This document shows positions 7,974 to 15,878 of a stretch of 64,000 nt of DNA, one piece after another. Origin of the DNA: Pseudomonas sp. GM79 (GTDB lineage: Bacteria; Pseudomonadota; Gammaproteobacteria; Pseudomonadales; Pseudomonadaceae); assembly GCF_000282495.1 (NCBI RefSeq), contig NZ_AKJE01000075.1:1-64000 (forward strand). The letters are read 5' to 3'. Within the stretch, counting starts at the first letter, position 1, and each line of letters opens with the position of its first letter. Both the position numbers and the translations under genes were made by a program. The notes beneath the pieces are model-generated. The model was given only the letters and a program-made list of their open reading frames with translations, did not search any database and was not told the origin of the DNA.

Positions 7974-9487
7974 TTTTCGGTCTCATCAACCGACCGATCA
8001 GACACATCGATCCAGATGGTTTTGATTTCGGTGTACTGATCGTGAGCAAAAATGGATTTGTCCCGACCACCGAAGCCCGACTCTTTGTAGCCGCCGAAAG
8101 GCGTCGAGGCATCACCTTCGCCAAAGCAGTTGACGGTGACGATGCCGGCGCGAATTTCCCGCGACAACTTGATTGCCCGTCGCAGGCTGCCGGTATAAAC
8201 AGAGGCGGCCAGGCCGTATACCGTGTCATTGGCCAAGGCAATGGCTTCAGAGATCGTGTTGAAGGTGGTGACCGAGAGAATCGGGCCGAAGATCTCTTCC
8301 TGGAACAGCCGACTGTCTCGACCGACACCGTCAATCACTGTCGGCTCTACGAAGGCACCGTCTTTGGTAGCGCCGCCGTACACGACGTCAAGCTTTGCGG
8401 CGGTGGCGTGCTCAAGGTACGACTTCACTTTTTCGAAATGCTCTGGGCTGACCAGCGACCCCACGCGATTTTGAGGATCCAGCGGGTCGCCCATCTTCCA
8501 TTCGCGGATGTAGGCGCCCATGCGCTGCAGCAGTTCATCTTTGACCGACTCGTGGACGATCAGGCGCGAAGTCGCGGAGCAGTTTTCGCCCATGTTCCAG
8601 AACGCGCCGTTGACGACATGCTGGGCAACAAGATCCAGGTCTTCGGCATCGTCCATCACCACAGCAGGGTTTTTTCCGCCGCACTCGAGCACGATGCGTT
8701 TCAGGTTCGAATCGGCTGCGTAGTGAAGAAAGCGGCGACCGGTCGCGGTAGAGCCAGTGAAGCTCACCATGTCGACGTCGTTGTGCAAGCCAATCGGCTC
8801 GCCGACTTCTTTGCCGGTGCCGGTCACGATGTTGAGTACACCGGCGGGCACACCGGCTTCAAACGCCAGCTCCGCGACTCGCAATGTGGTCAGCGTGGTT
8901 TGCTCGGCGGGTTTGACGATGACCGAGCATCCTGCGGCGAGCGCCGGGCCGATTTTCCAGGCCAGCATCAGCAGGGGGAAGTTCCAGGGCAATACGCAGC
9001 CCACCACGCCAATCGGCTCACGGACAACCATGGTCAGCGCGTCACTGCCCACTGGGGCGGTGTTGTCATAAATCTTGTCGATCAGTTCCGCGTGCCAGCG
9101 CAGTGTGTGAATAGTGTCCGGCACATCAACCAACTGACACTCACTAACGGGCTTGCCGCTGTCGAGGCTCTCGAGAACTGCCAGTTCATGTTGATGGGTT
9201 TCAAGCAAATTCGCGAACTTCAGCAGAACAGCTTTGCGCTCCCTGGGAGAAATCGATCTCCAGCGCCCGTCCTCAAAAGCCTCTTTGGCATTAGCCACCG
9301 CAAAGTCGACATCCCCGGACGAACAGGCAGCGACGTTAGTCAAAAACTCACCCGTCGCCGGATTGTTCGTGGCAAACGTTTTGCCAGAGATCGCGGGCTT
9401 GAACGCGCCATTGATGAAAGCGTTGGATGGCAACGAAATGTCTTTGGCAATCGCGGCATATTCGGCCTTGCTCAGAAGATCACCCAT
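7970..9487 (-). CDS. NAD(P)-dependent aldehyde dehydrogenase (PuuC/BetB-like)
   Basis: 505 residues, full-length ALDH. Motifs: PWNFPLLMLAWKIGPALAAG, KPAEQTTL, the nucleotide motif FTGSTATGR, the general-base motif LECGGKNP, the catalytic Cys in NMGENCSATSR, and EEIFGPILSV. N-terminal AFINGAFKPAISGKTFATNNPATGE is typical of the gamma-glutamyl-aminobutyraldehyde / betaine aldehyde group. In this operon it likely oxidises the aldehyde produced after the FAD enzyme and the DapA-like lyase; 2-ketoglutarate semialdehyde is one option if the pathway is hydroxyproline-like. It overlaps the DapA-family gene by eight bases and the FAD gene by four. Confidence 0.92.
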   Translation of the reverse strand: MGDLLSKAEYAAIAKDISLPSNAFINGAFKPAISGKTFATNNPATGEFLTNVAACSSGDVDFAVANAKEAFEDGRWRSISPRERKAVLLKFANLLETHQHELAVLESLDSGKPVSECQLVDVPDTIHTLRWHAELIDKIYDNTAPVGSDALTMVVREPIGVVGCVLPWNFPLLMLAWKIGPALAAGCSVIVKPAEQTTLTTLRVAELAFEAGVPAGVLNIVTGTGKEVGEPIGLHNDVDMVSFTGSTATGRRFLHYAADSNLKRIVLECGGKNPAVVMDDAEDLDLVAQHVVNGAFWNMGENCSATSRLIVHESVKDELLQRMGAYIREWKMGDPLDPQNRVGSLVSPEHFEKVKSYLEHATAAKLDVVYGGATKDGAFVEPTVIDGVGRDSRLFQEEIFGPILSVTTFNTISEAIALANDTVYGLAASVYTGSLRRAIKLSREIRAGIVTVNCFGEGDASTPFGGYKESGFGGRDKSIFAHDQYTEIKTIWIDVSDRSVDETEK

Positions 9488-10391
9488 GGCTGGCTCCCGA
9501 AGTAATGCTTGCTACGTTGCGTTTCAGTTCGGCGATGACGGATTCAAGGCTTTGCTTTTCTTCAGGATCCAGAGGCTGAAGCGGTAACCGCACATCCCCT
9601 ACTTTCAGCCCGGCAACCTCGCAACCGTATTTGATCGACTGCACAAACTTGCCACCGTCCAACGCATTCATCAGCGGCATCATCGCCGACATGATTTGAC
9701 GGCCTTTATCGAAGTTCTTTTCGATCACGCAAGCTTCATAAAGCGCTACGTGTTCCTTTGGCAGGAAGTTGGACCCTGCACAGACCCAACTCCTGGCGCC
9801 CCAGGCAAAAAACTCGAGCGCTTGGTCGTCCCAACCGCATGACAGTGCGATATTCGGAAACTCGCGAGCGAGCAGATGTACACGCCCCATGTCGCCGGAA
9901 CTTTCCTTGATGGCAATGACGTTTTTCGATTCGCTCACTCGGGTGAGGTATTCCTCATCCATCGAAACGCACATGCGACCCGGGTAGTTGTAAAGCATGA
10001 TCGGCAGGTTGGCGGCGCGATCGATGGTCAGGGCGTGGATCGCGTTTTCCCGAGAGGTCGGCAGCGCGTAAGGTGGGCTGGTGACGAGAATGGCGTCCGC
10101 CTTGATCGCTTTGGCATCCTTGGCGTACTGAACGGCATCTTCAGTGCGAATGGCCCCGGTACTGACGATCAGTTGAACCCGCGTACCGATGACATCCTTG
10201 GCATACGCGGCAAGCTCAGTACGCTCTTCTGAAGTCTGCGCATAATATTCGCCGGTCGAGCCGCCGATAATAATGCCGTGTACCTTCGCCTCAATCAGCG
10301 ACTCCAAAACTTCCGAGTACACACTCCAGTCGATCTCCCCATCAGGTTTATGCGGAGTCACTGCTGGCGTATAAATACCTTCAAATTTCAA
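9480..10391 (-). CDS. DapA/N-acetylneuraminate lyase-family protein
   Basis: 303 residues, TIM-barrel class I aldolase family. Seen: GIYTPAVTPHKPDGEID, GSTGEYYAQTSEER, the conserved Tyr in LYNYPGR and the Schiff-base Lys in VIAIKESSGD. The pattern supports Lys-dependent lyase or deaminase chemistry. It is not expected to be the housekeeping dihydrodipicolinate synthase, because it sits in a catabolic operon between a GntR regulator and an aldehyde dehydrogenase. Family members with such neighbours include 1-pyrroline-4-hydroxy-2-carboxylate deaminase (hydroxyproline pathway) and ketodeoxy-sugar-acid dehydratases. The ALDH as next gene suits a semialdehyde product. Confidence 0.88.
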   Translation of the reverse strand: MKFEGIYTPAVTPHKPDGEIDWSVYSEVLESLIEAKVHGIIIGGSTGEYYAQTSEERTELAAYAKDVIGTRVQLIVSTGAIRTEDAVQYAKDAKAIKADAILVTSPPYALPTSRENAIHALTIDRAANLPIMLYNYPGRMCVSMDEEYLTRVSESKNVIAIKESSGDMGRVHLLAREFPNIALSCGWDDQALEFFAWGARSWVCAGSNFLPKEHVALYEACVIEKNFDKGRQIMSAMMPLMNALDGGKFVQSIKYGCEVAGLKVGDVRLPLQPLDPEEKQSLESVIAELKRNVASITSGASHG

Positions 10392-11101
10392 GACGATTTC
10401 TCCGAAGATGAATGACGTGGAAGATCAACGAGCGCGTCCGCCTTGATGCCTTGGGGCGCGATAAAGATTTCCATGTTTTCTCGGGACAGCTCCCAATGTT
10501 CAAACACAAGATCAACCACTGCACCTTCATCGCGACGCTCAATGGCCTCGATAAATGAATCGTGGTGGCAGGCGGACAGATCAAGGCGTTGTTCCATATC
10601 CTCGTTCTGAGGCCGGAAAAAGGTATTACCGATTCGAGCGTGATCGATAAGCAGTCTTTCCAGGCTGGGTTGCAGGTATTGGTTACCCGCCATCTCACCC
10701 ATAATCGCGTGGAAGCGATTGTTCTCGACCACCATCGCCAGCGCATCCCTTGAAGTGGTGGCATGGCGGAAGCGGTATTGCGTGTCTTTTAAATCGATCA
10801 GTTGACGTGGCTTGAAGTTTTGAACGGCCAGACGGCCGATGGCCGCGTACATCATCGGCGCAACCAGGAAAAAGTTTCGCAGTGTCGAGTGATTCATCGG
10901 AATAACTCGAGCACCGCGATTTTCGCGAATGTCGATATAACCTTCACCGGCCAGGCGGCGAAAAACTTCTCGAACGGGAGTGCGTGACAGGCCATAACGC
11001 TCGCTGAGAATGACTTCATCCAGCGCTTCGTCAGGATCGAGTTCCATCGTCAAAATTTGACGTTTCAAGTCTTCGTAGAGACAAGTTTTGCCGTTTTTCA
11101 C
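10388..11101 (-). CDS. GntR-family (FadR subfamily) transcriptional regulator
   Basis: 237 residues. The N-terminal winged helix (LYEDLKRQILTMELDPDEALDE, YGLSRTPVREVFRRLAGEGYIDIRENRGARV) is characteristic of GntR. The C-terminal all-helical FCD ligand domain has RFHAIMGEMAGNQYL and a metal-binding-type His pair (HHDSFIEAIERRDEGAV). It is the first gene of the leftward operon, overlapping the DapA-family gene by four bases, so it is likely an autoregulated, ligand-relieved repressor of the whole operon. A TGTATACA palindrome lies about 98 bp upstream of the start. Confidence 0.92.
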   Translation of the reverse strand: MKNGKTCLYEDLKRQILTMELDPDEALDEVILSERYGLSRTPVREVFRRLAGEGYIDIRENRGARVIPMNHSTLRNFFLVAPMMYAAIGRLAVQNFKPRQLIDLKDTQYRFRHATTSRDALAMVVENNRFHAIMGEMAGNQYLQPSLERLLIDHARIGNTFFRPQNEDMEQRLDLSACHHDSFIEAIERRDEGAVVDLVFEHWELSRENMEIFIAPQGIKADALVDLPRHSSSEKSS

Positions 11102-11198
11102 AAACGACCTCCAGAGGTGGTTTTGCCGTCAGTTGCGCCTGACTGATGAGTCCAGACTCGCACGGGTTTTTGGGGTGGTCAATAGATTGTATTTCTTG

Positions 11199-11206
11199 TG
11201 TATACA
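11199..11206. promoter_or_regulatory. candidate GntR operator (TGTATACA)
   Basis: Eight-base perfect palindrome in the AT-rich region upstream of the gntR-led operon. FadR-subfamily GntR proteins often bind short palindromes of the TnGTATACnA type. It is plausible as the self-regulation site, but only one copy was noticed. Confidence 0.4.
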
Positions 11207-11551
11207 TAGAAAACACAATAAAAATTCACCGAGCTTTTAGTATTTTCCCTTTAGATTCAGATGGTTATTCATTTATTAAAAAAACGACGTAGTCGCTTAC
11301 AGAAAAGAATCGGGTCGCTTTTGGAATGCTATTGCCTAGATCATTCCCTAATAAAGCTTATTACCAAGCGCACCTGTGTTTGGCGCGGTTGGCCGGGGAC
11401 GACACGCGAGAGAGCGTTTGCGACATGCCATTAAGGCAAGGGAGAGGCGTTACTGAAAACGGAAAGTATTGAGCCGCGTCATAAAGGCTGAAAAACCCGA
11501 ACTCCCTCCATACCGCTGAATCCAATGTGTAGGCCAATGGAGGTGAGCGAA
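11207..11551. other. AT-rich intergenic region, promoter area
   Basis: About 345 bases with no convincing gene. The left half is markedly AT-rich (runs of A and T around 11217-11290) and probably holds the promoter of the leftward operon. The right part becomes GC-richer toward the small rightward gene. No RNA structure was recognised. Confidence 0.5.
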
Positions 11552-11773
11552 ATGAACAATGATGACCGTGTTAAAGACGAAAAATCAGAAACGACCTCGA
11601 ACGTCCCGCCTGCCGATACGTCTGGCAAACCTGTCGATGTGGTCGAAAGAGAGCTTGAGGACAGCGACAGTGACAACGAAGGTGTAAATCAAACTCATGC
11701 CCGGGAGCTGGAGGCTGAAGAGCTCAGGCGAAAAATAGCGGAGATAGAACGCAAGGTGGCGGACGGTAATTAG
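11552..11773 (+). CDS. small acidic hypothetical protein
   Basis: 73 residues, highly charged, with no signal peptide or membrane segment. The N-terminal half is low-complexity and acidic (ERELEDSDSDNEG); the C-terminal half (ARELEAEELRRKIAEIERKVADGN) looks like a short amphipathic helix or coiled coil. The ATG at 11552 is preferred over upstream starts because GGAGGTGAG sits six bases before it. The family is not recognised. The strong SD and codon use suggest a real gene. Confidence 0.6.
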   Translation: MNNDDRVKDEKSETTSNVPPADTSGKPVDVVERELEDSDSDNEGVNQTHARELEAEELRRKIAEIERKVADGN

Positions 11774-11823
11774 CGAAGGGGCGAGGCCTTCGGATCGCCT
11801 GTCGACGATGAAACTTGCTCAAG

Positions 11824-12276
11824 TCACAGAGGAAGCGAACGGTCTTGAATGACTCGTTTCATCACCAGGGTGGAAGTCAGGCGCTGAACGTTAGGCAACG
11901 TGGAAAGGCGCTCATCGTAAAGCTGCTGGAACGCTGGCAGGTCTCCGGTGACGACATGGAGAAGGTAATCTGGCTCTCCAAAAAGCCTTTGAGCCTCCAC
12001 TATCTGGGGGATCGCCTGAAGCGCCACCTCGAATGCTTCAACCGCCCGGCGATCGCCCTCGCGAAGCGTCGCAAACACCATTGCCGAAAAGTTAAGGCCG
12101 AGCGCGGCGGGAGCGAGCTGTGCGCGATAACCCAGAATCACGCCTGATTCCTCCAGGGCACGCACCCGACGATGGCATGGGGACAGGCTAAGACCGACCC
12201 GCTCTGCCAGCTCAGTCACCGACAGGCGCCCGTCCGCCTGAAGCTCGGCAAGAATTTTCAGATCAATCCTGTCCAT
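11824..12276 (-). CDS. Lrp/AsnC-family transcriptional regulator
   Basis: 150 residues, the standard length. The N-terminal HTH (MDRIDLKILAELQADGRLSVTELAERVGLSLSPCHRRVRALEESGVI) is followed by an RAM/AsnC ligand domain (VFATLREGDRRAVEAFEVALQAIPQIVEAQRLFGEPDYLLHVVTGDLPAF). These regulators sense amino acids. It is divergent from a LysE-family exporter 188 bp away, a common regulator-target layout, so it probably controls the LysE-PanB-MaoC operon and its own gene. Confidence 0.93.
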   Translation of the reverse strand: MDRIDLKILAELQADGRLSVTELAERVGLSLSPCHRRVRALEESGVILGYRAQLAPAALGLNFSAMVFATLREGDRRAVEAFEVALQAIPQIVEAQRLFGEPDYLLHVVTGDLPAFQQLYDERLSTLPNVQRLTSTLVMKRVIQDRSLPL

Positions 12277-12464
12277 ATAGAAGAATCTCCCTCAACGCGA
12301 TATCCAGACTGGAATAATAGAGAAAATATTCTAGCCGGTTTCAATTATTCTTTCCGTGAACTTTATGGCTGATCGTCCGTACTTTTCGAAACAAGTCGGA
12401 CCGACTCTCAATGTCTGCGAGATAGAAACATGCAAGTACCCGTTGAAATAAGAAGGTGGCGAAT

Positions 12465-13082
12465 ATGACCCTTAGTGTTCTCGCCGCATTCTGGGCTGTG
12501 TCGTTTTTGTTTGTGATTACACCGGGGGCGGATTGGGCGTACGCGATCTCGGCGGGGTTGTTTGGGCGTGTCGTGATGCCCGCCGTGGCCGGGCTGTTGA
12601 TCGGGCATTTAGTCGCAACGTTGGTCGTGGCGGCCGGTGTCGGCGGACTTGTTGCGAGCAACCCCGTTGCCCTTTCGGTGCTCACCGTGGGTGGGGCTGG
12701 GTATCTGCTATGGCTGGGCATCAACATGCTTGTGCATCCCTCGGTTCCTCGCGCGGGACAAGTCCAGGAATCCGCCTCCTGGGCGCGCTGGACCTTTAAA
12801 GGGCTTTGCGTGAGCGGCCTCAACCCCAAGGTCTTCCTGCTGTTCCTGGCGCTACTGCCTCAATTCACCGACCCGACCGCTTCCTGGCCAGTGCCGATGC
12901 AAATTATCGCGCTAGGCCTGCTCCATGCGTTCAGTTGCGGCGTGATTTATCTGCTGGTGGGGTTCGGCTCTCGAATCGTGTTGCAGGCACGTCCCGTTGC
13001 GGCTCAAGTGGTCAGTCGGCTTTCGGGGGCGATCATGATCATTATCGCGGTGCTGTTGCTGATCGAGCAGATCTTGCACTGA
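12465..13082 (+). CDS. LysE/RhtB-family amino-acid exporter
   Basis: 205 residues with about six hydrophobic segments (TLSVLAAFWAVSFLFVITPG, VVMPAVAGLLIGHLVATLVVAAGVGGLVA, VLTVGGAGYLLWLGI, VFLLFLALLPQF, IIALGLLHAFSCGVIYLLVGF, SGAIMIIIAVLLLIEQIL). The family signature near the N-terminus (FVITPGADWAYAISAGLFGR) is present. Inner-membrane proteins of this family export amino acids such as lysine, threonine or homoserine. The ATG at 12465 is preceded by AGAAGGTGG at good spacing. It is the first gene of a probable three-gene operon (28-bp gap to the PanB-like gene), divergent from the Lrp regulator. Confidence 0.92.
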   Translation: MTLSVLAAFWAVSFLFVITPGADWAYAISAGLFGRVVMPAVAGLLIGHLVATLVVAAGVGGLVASNPVALSVLTVGGAGYLLWLGINMLVHPSVPRAGQVQESASWARWTFKGLCVSGLNPKVFLLFLALLPQFTDPTASWPVPMQIIALGLLHAFSCGVIYLLVGFGSRIVLQARPVAAQVVSRLSGAIMIIIAVLLLIEQILH

Positions 13083-13110
13083 GCGATTATTCATCTCGGA
13101 GGAAAAGATA

Positions 13111-13953
13111 ATGAGTGACACGTTCTCGCCTTACGGCAACAACGAAGTGTCGAATGTGAAATCACGTATCCGGATTCCTCATCTGCAACAGATGAAAGTG
13201 CAAGGCCAGACGTGGGCGATGCTGACGGCCTACGACATGTACACGGCCACGATTTTCGAAGAAGCCGGCATTCCTGTTCTGCTGGTGGGCGACTCGGCAT
13301 CCAACAATGTCTACGGTCATGAATCCACGCTTCCCGTCACGGTTGACGAGCTGATTCCACTGGTACGGGCCGTCACCCGATCAACCCGCAGACCATTGGT
13401 GATTGCCGACCTGCCCTTCGGCTCCTACCAGGCCTCTGCCGAGCAATGTTTTCATACCGCTGTCCGTTTCATGAAGGAAGGTGGCGCCCATGCGGTGAAA
13501 ATCGAGGGTGACATTGAGATGCTGCCGCAGGTCGAGAAACTCACCCGCTCGGGGATTCCGGTAATGGCTCACATTGGTTTTACCCCGCAATCCGAGCATC
13601 AATTGGGTGGCTATCGTGTTCAGGGACGAGGTGACAATGCGCAGCGACTGATCGAGAGTGCCCGCGCCTTCGAGGCCGCCGGCGCCTTCGCGCTGCTCAT
13701 TGAAATGGTGCCTGCTGAAGTCGCTGCACGCATCACTGCCGCCGTTTCCATTCCTACCGTCGGCATTGGCGCCGGCAACGGTTGCGACGCCCAAGTATTG
13801 GTTTGGCAGGACATGGCGGGGCTGCGTACCGGGCCTCTGCCCAGGTTTGTCAAACAATACGCCGACATGCGGGGCGTGTTGCTCGGGGCCGCGCGCGACT
13901 TCGCCGGCGATGTGCAAGCGGGCGACTTTCCAGGGGACGAGCATTCCTTCTAG
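13111..13953 (+). CDS. panB: 3-methyl-2-oxobutanoate hydroxymethyltransferase (PanB) paralogue
   Basis: 280 residues, close to normal PanB length. PanB transfers a hydroxymethyl group from methylene-tetrahydrofolate to 2-oxoisovalerate, giving ketopantoate. Family motifs are intact: LLVGDSASNNVYGHESTLPVT (metal-binding Asp), ADLPFGSYQ, AVKIEGD, MAHIGFTPQS, GGYRVQGRG, the catalytic-type Glu in LLIEMVP, and GIGAGNGCDAQVLVWQDM. Pseudomonads normally carry the housekeeping panB beside panC; here there is no panC, and the neighbours are an exporter and a MaoC protein, so this is probably a second, specialised copy. It could use another 2-oxo acid. Operon position: 28 bp after lysE-like, 21 bp before maoC-like. 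Confidence 0.88.
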   Translation: MSDTFSPYGNNEVSNVKSRIRIPHLQQMKVQGQTWAMLTAYDMYTATIFEEAGIPVLLVGDSASNNVYGHESTLPVTVDELIPLVRAVTRSTRRPLVIADLPFGSYQASAEQCFHTAVRFMKEGGAHAVKIEGDIEMLPQVEKLTRSGIPVMAHIGFTPQSEHQLGGYRVQGRGDNAQRLIESARAFEAAGAFALLIEMVPAEVAARITAAVSIPTVGIGAGNGCDAQVLVWQDMAGLRTGPLPRFVKQYADMRGVLLGAARDFAGDVQAGDFPGDEHSF

Positions 13954-13974
13954 TCGACAGGACAAGGGACTTCA

Positions 13975-14460
13975 ATGAAAAGCTTCAGACAGCGTGCAGC
14001 CGAAGGGCTTCAAACGGGTGATAGCTTCACCCTCTCCCGCTGCTTCTCGGCGGAAGATATCCAGCACTTCGCGCAGATCTCCCGCGACTACAATCCGGTG
14101 CATTTCGATGCGCGTTTCGCCGAAGCCCGACGCCTTAAAGCGCCGGTTTCTCATGGCCTGCTGACGGCGAGCCTGATGACTGAAATCGGCGGCCAGATTG
14201 GCTGGCTGGCCTCAGCGATGACTTTCCACTTCAAGCGCCCCGTTTATCCAGGGGATACCGTCACCTGTCATTGGCTCATCAAGGACATGGATGAAAAAGG
14301 TCGTGCGACGGCGGTTATCACGATGACCAACGAGGACGGCATTACCGTGCTGGAAGGAGAAACCAGCGGCGTTTTGCCTGGCCCGCAGGAGCGGGAAATC
14401 ATGAGGCAGATGCTGGCCGAGGGTGATCCCACGAATGAGGTGTCGCGTTCTGATAGATGA
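13975..14460 (+). CDS. MaoC-like (hotdog) dehydratase
   Basis: 161 residues. MaoC/PhaJ (R)-enoyl-CoA hydratase motif: DYNPVHFDARFAEARRLKAPVSHGLLTASLMT, with the catalytic Asp and His dyad (D and H in DYNPVHFD). FHFKRPVYPGDTVTCHW follows, as in the family. The usual substrates are 2-enoyl-CoA thioesters, but standalone members act on diverse acyl groups. The gene begins 21 bp after the panB-like stop and is probably co-transcribed. The combination with PanB and an amino-acid exporter is not a pathway I recognise. Confidence 0.88.
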   Translation: MKSFRQRAAEGLQTGDSFTLSRCFSAEDIQHFAQISRDYNPVHFDARFAEARRLKAPVSHGLLTASLMTEIGGQIGWLASAMTFHFKRPVYPGDTVTCHWLIKDMDEKGRATAVITMTNEDGITVLEGETSGVLPGPQEREIMRQMLAEGDPTNEVSRSDR

Positions 14461-14587
14461 TCGCCATGGGTTGAGAGCTGCCCTTACTAAACCGGGTGTT
14501 TCGGCCGATTCTGAAAAGTCAGCGTTCGGATTCAGTCTCTTCTACAGAGCCGATCCATAACGGCCGTTCCATCACGCCGCGATAGCC

Positions 14588-14683
14588 AATCCTGATCAAG
14601 CGGCGGCCAAGCGCGCGTTCGACGCCATGATGGGGATGGGCAAGATCGACATCGCTGCGATCGAAGCGGCTCTGGAGGGTTAA
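14588..14683 (+). pseudogene. C-terminal remnant of a VOC/PhnB-like protein
   Basis: In one plus-strand frame the sequence reads NPDQAAAKRAFDAMMGMGKI followed by DIAAIEAALEG and TAA. This is the typical tail of VOC-superfamily 3-demethylubiquinone-methyltransferase-like (PhnB) proteins. A stop codon lies just upstream at 14558-14560, and no matching N-terminal part was found, so this is a decayed fragment left by deletion. Confidence 0.65.
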
Positions 14684-14727
14684 CCCGCGCCCGCGGATGC
14701 AAGGCCATACCGACGCGCTGGTCCAGA

Positions 14728-15852
14728 CTACGCCTGCGGTTGGTGACTGGTCACACAGTGGATACCGCCACCACCGGCGGCGATCGCGTCGATGTTGAGC
14801 TGTACCACCTCACGGTCCGGGTAGAGCTCAGACAACAGATCAAAGGCTCTGGTATCTGCCGCCTTGTCACCAAACTCCGGCGCAATGATTGCCCCGTTGA
14901 TGACGAAGTAGTTGATGTAGCCGGCGGCAAAGTCCGGGTTGTTGCGGCTGAACTTGCTCTTGCGTGGATTGAGCGGTGGCGACACGGTATGCACCTGCAG
15001 TTTGCGGCCGTCGGCATCCGTGGCCTGTTTGAGAATCTCCAGGTGGGCCAGTGTCACTTTCCGGTCGTAGGACTCAGGGTCGTTGTCGAGGTTGGCGATC
15101 ACCACGCCTGGCTTGACGAAGCGGGCGTAGAAGTCGACGTGGGCGTCGGTGATGTCCTTGCCTTTGATGCCCGGCAGCCAGATGATTTTGCGCAAGCCCA
15201 GGCGGGCTTTCAGCTCTTGCTCGACCTCGGCCTTGCTCCAGTCGGGATTGCGGTTGCTATTGATCCAGCTGCTTTCGGTCATGATCGCCGTGCCATGACC
15301 ATCGACTTCAATACCACCGCCCTCGCCCACCAATTCGCTTCGGATGTGACTGGCATCCACGGTGTCGGCAACCAAAGCGGCCACCTGCGCATCCTTACTG
15401 TACTGTTGCTTGTTGCCCCAGCCGTTGAAGTTGAAATCCACGGCGCCGAGCCCGCCTGCCCCATCGATGACAAAGTTGGCCCCGATATCACGCATCCAGA
15501 CATCGTCGAGTTCGGTGGTGACGTAAGTGATGTCAGTCGTGCCGCAATGTTCTTCGGCCAGTCCCCGCTCGTTACTGCGACAGAACACGGTCACCGGCTC
15601 ATAGTGGGCGATGGTGCGAGCAATCAGGCCAATGGCCTCTTGCACATCAGGGGTGAAATCCTCCCAGATGGCCTCCTGCGCGCCAAACGCGACGAAGGCT
15701 CGCCGGTGTTTGTCGCCCTCATCCGGCATGCGCCAGACACCTTGTGTGGCCGCTCGTGCGTTCAAGGGCGTCAGGCCAAGTCCGATGGACACGGCAACGC
15801 CCAAACCAGCCACTACCGATACGTGTTTGATGAACTCTCGACGAGTCGACAT
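14728..15852 (-). CDS. Tat-exported agmatine deiminase-family protein (peptidyl-arginine deiminase type)
   Basis: 374 residues from MSTRREF. The N-terminus is a twin-arginine signal (STRREFIKHVSVVAGLGVAVSIG then ARA), predicting a folded periplasmic enzyme. The body is the PAD_porph/AguA guanidine-modifying fold: DDVWMRDIGANFVI, GEGGGIEVDGHGT, an active-site His region (TDAHVDFYARF) and the nucleophilic Cys in AAGGGGIHCVTSHQPQA. Agmatine deiminase makes N-carbamoylputrescine plus ammonia. An upstream in-frame ATG (15882) would put ten residues before the Tat motif. It overlaps no gene but lies 26 bp after the PotF-like gene, in line with the agu cluster. Because a cytosolic AguA is encoded three genes upstream, this copy may act on external agmatine or another guanidine. 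Confidence 0.88.
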   Translation of the reverse strand: MSTRREFIKHVSVVAGLGVAVSIGLGLTPLNARAATQGVWRMPDEGDKHRRAFVAFGAQEAIWEDFTPDVQEAIGLIARTIAHYEPVTVFCRSNERGLAEEHCGTTDITYVTTELDDVWMRDIGANFVIDGAGGLGAVDFNFNGWGNKQQYSKDAQVAALVADTVDASHIRSELVGEGGGIEVDGHGTAIMTESSWINSNRNPDWSKAEVEQELKARLGLRKIIWLPGIKGKDITDAHVDFYARFVKPGVVIANLDNDPESYDRKVTLAHLEILKQATDADGRKLQVHTVSPPLNPRKSKFSRNNPDFAAGYINYFVINGAIIAPEFGDKAADTRAFDLLSELYPDREVVQLNIDAIAAGGGGIHCVTSHQPQA

Positions 15853-15878
15853 GATGATTCCTGAATGTTTGTCTGAAG

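Noticed and set aside
8042..9505. 487-residue open frame on the plus strand opposite the aldehyde dehydrogenase
   Set aside because: It lies fully antisense to a strongly supported ALDH with all motifs intact, and its translation has no family features; long antisense frames are expected in GC-rich DNA.
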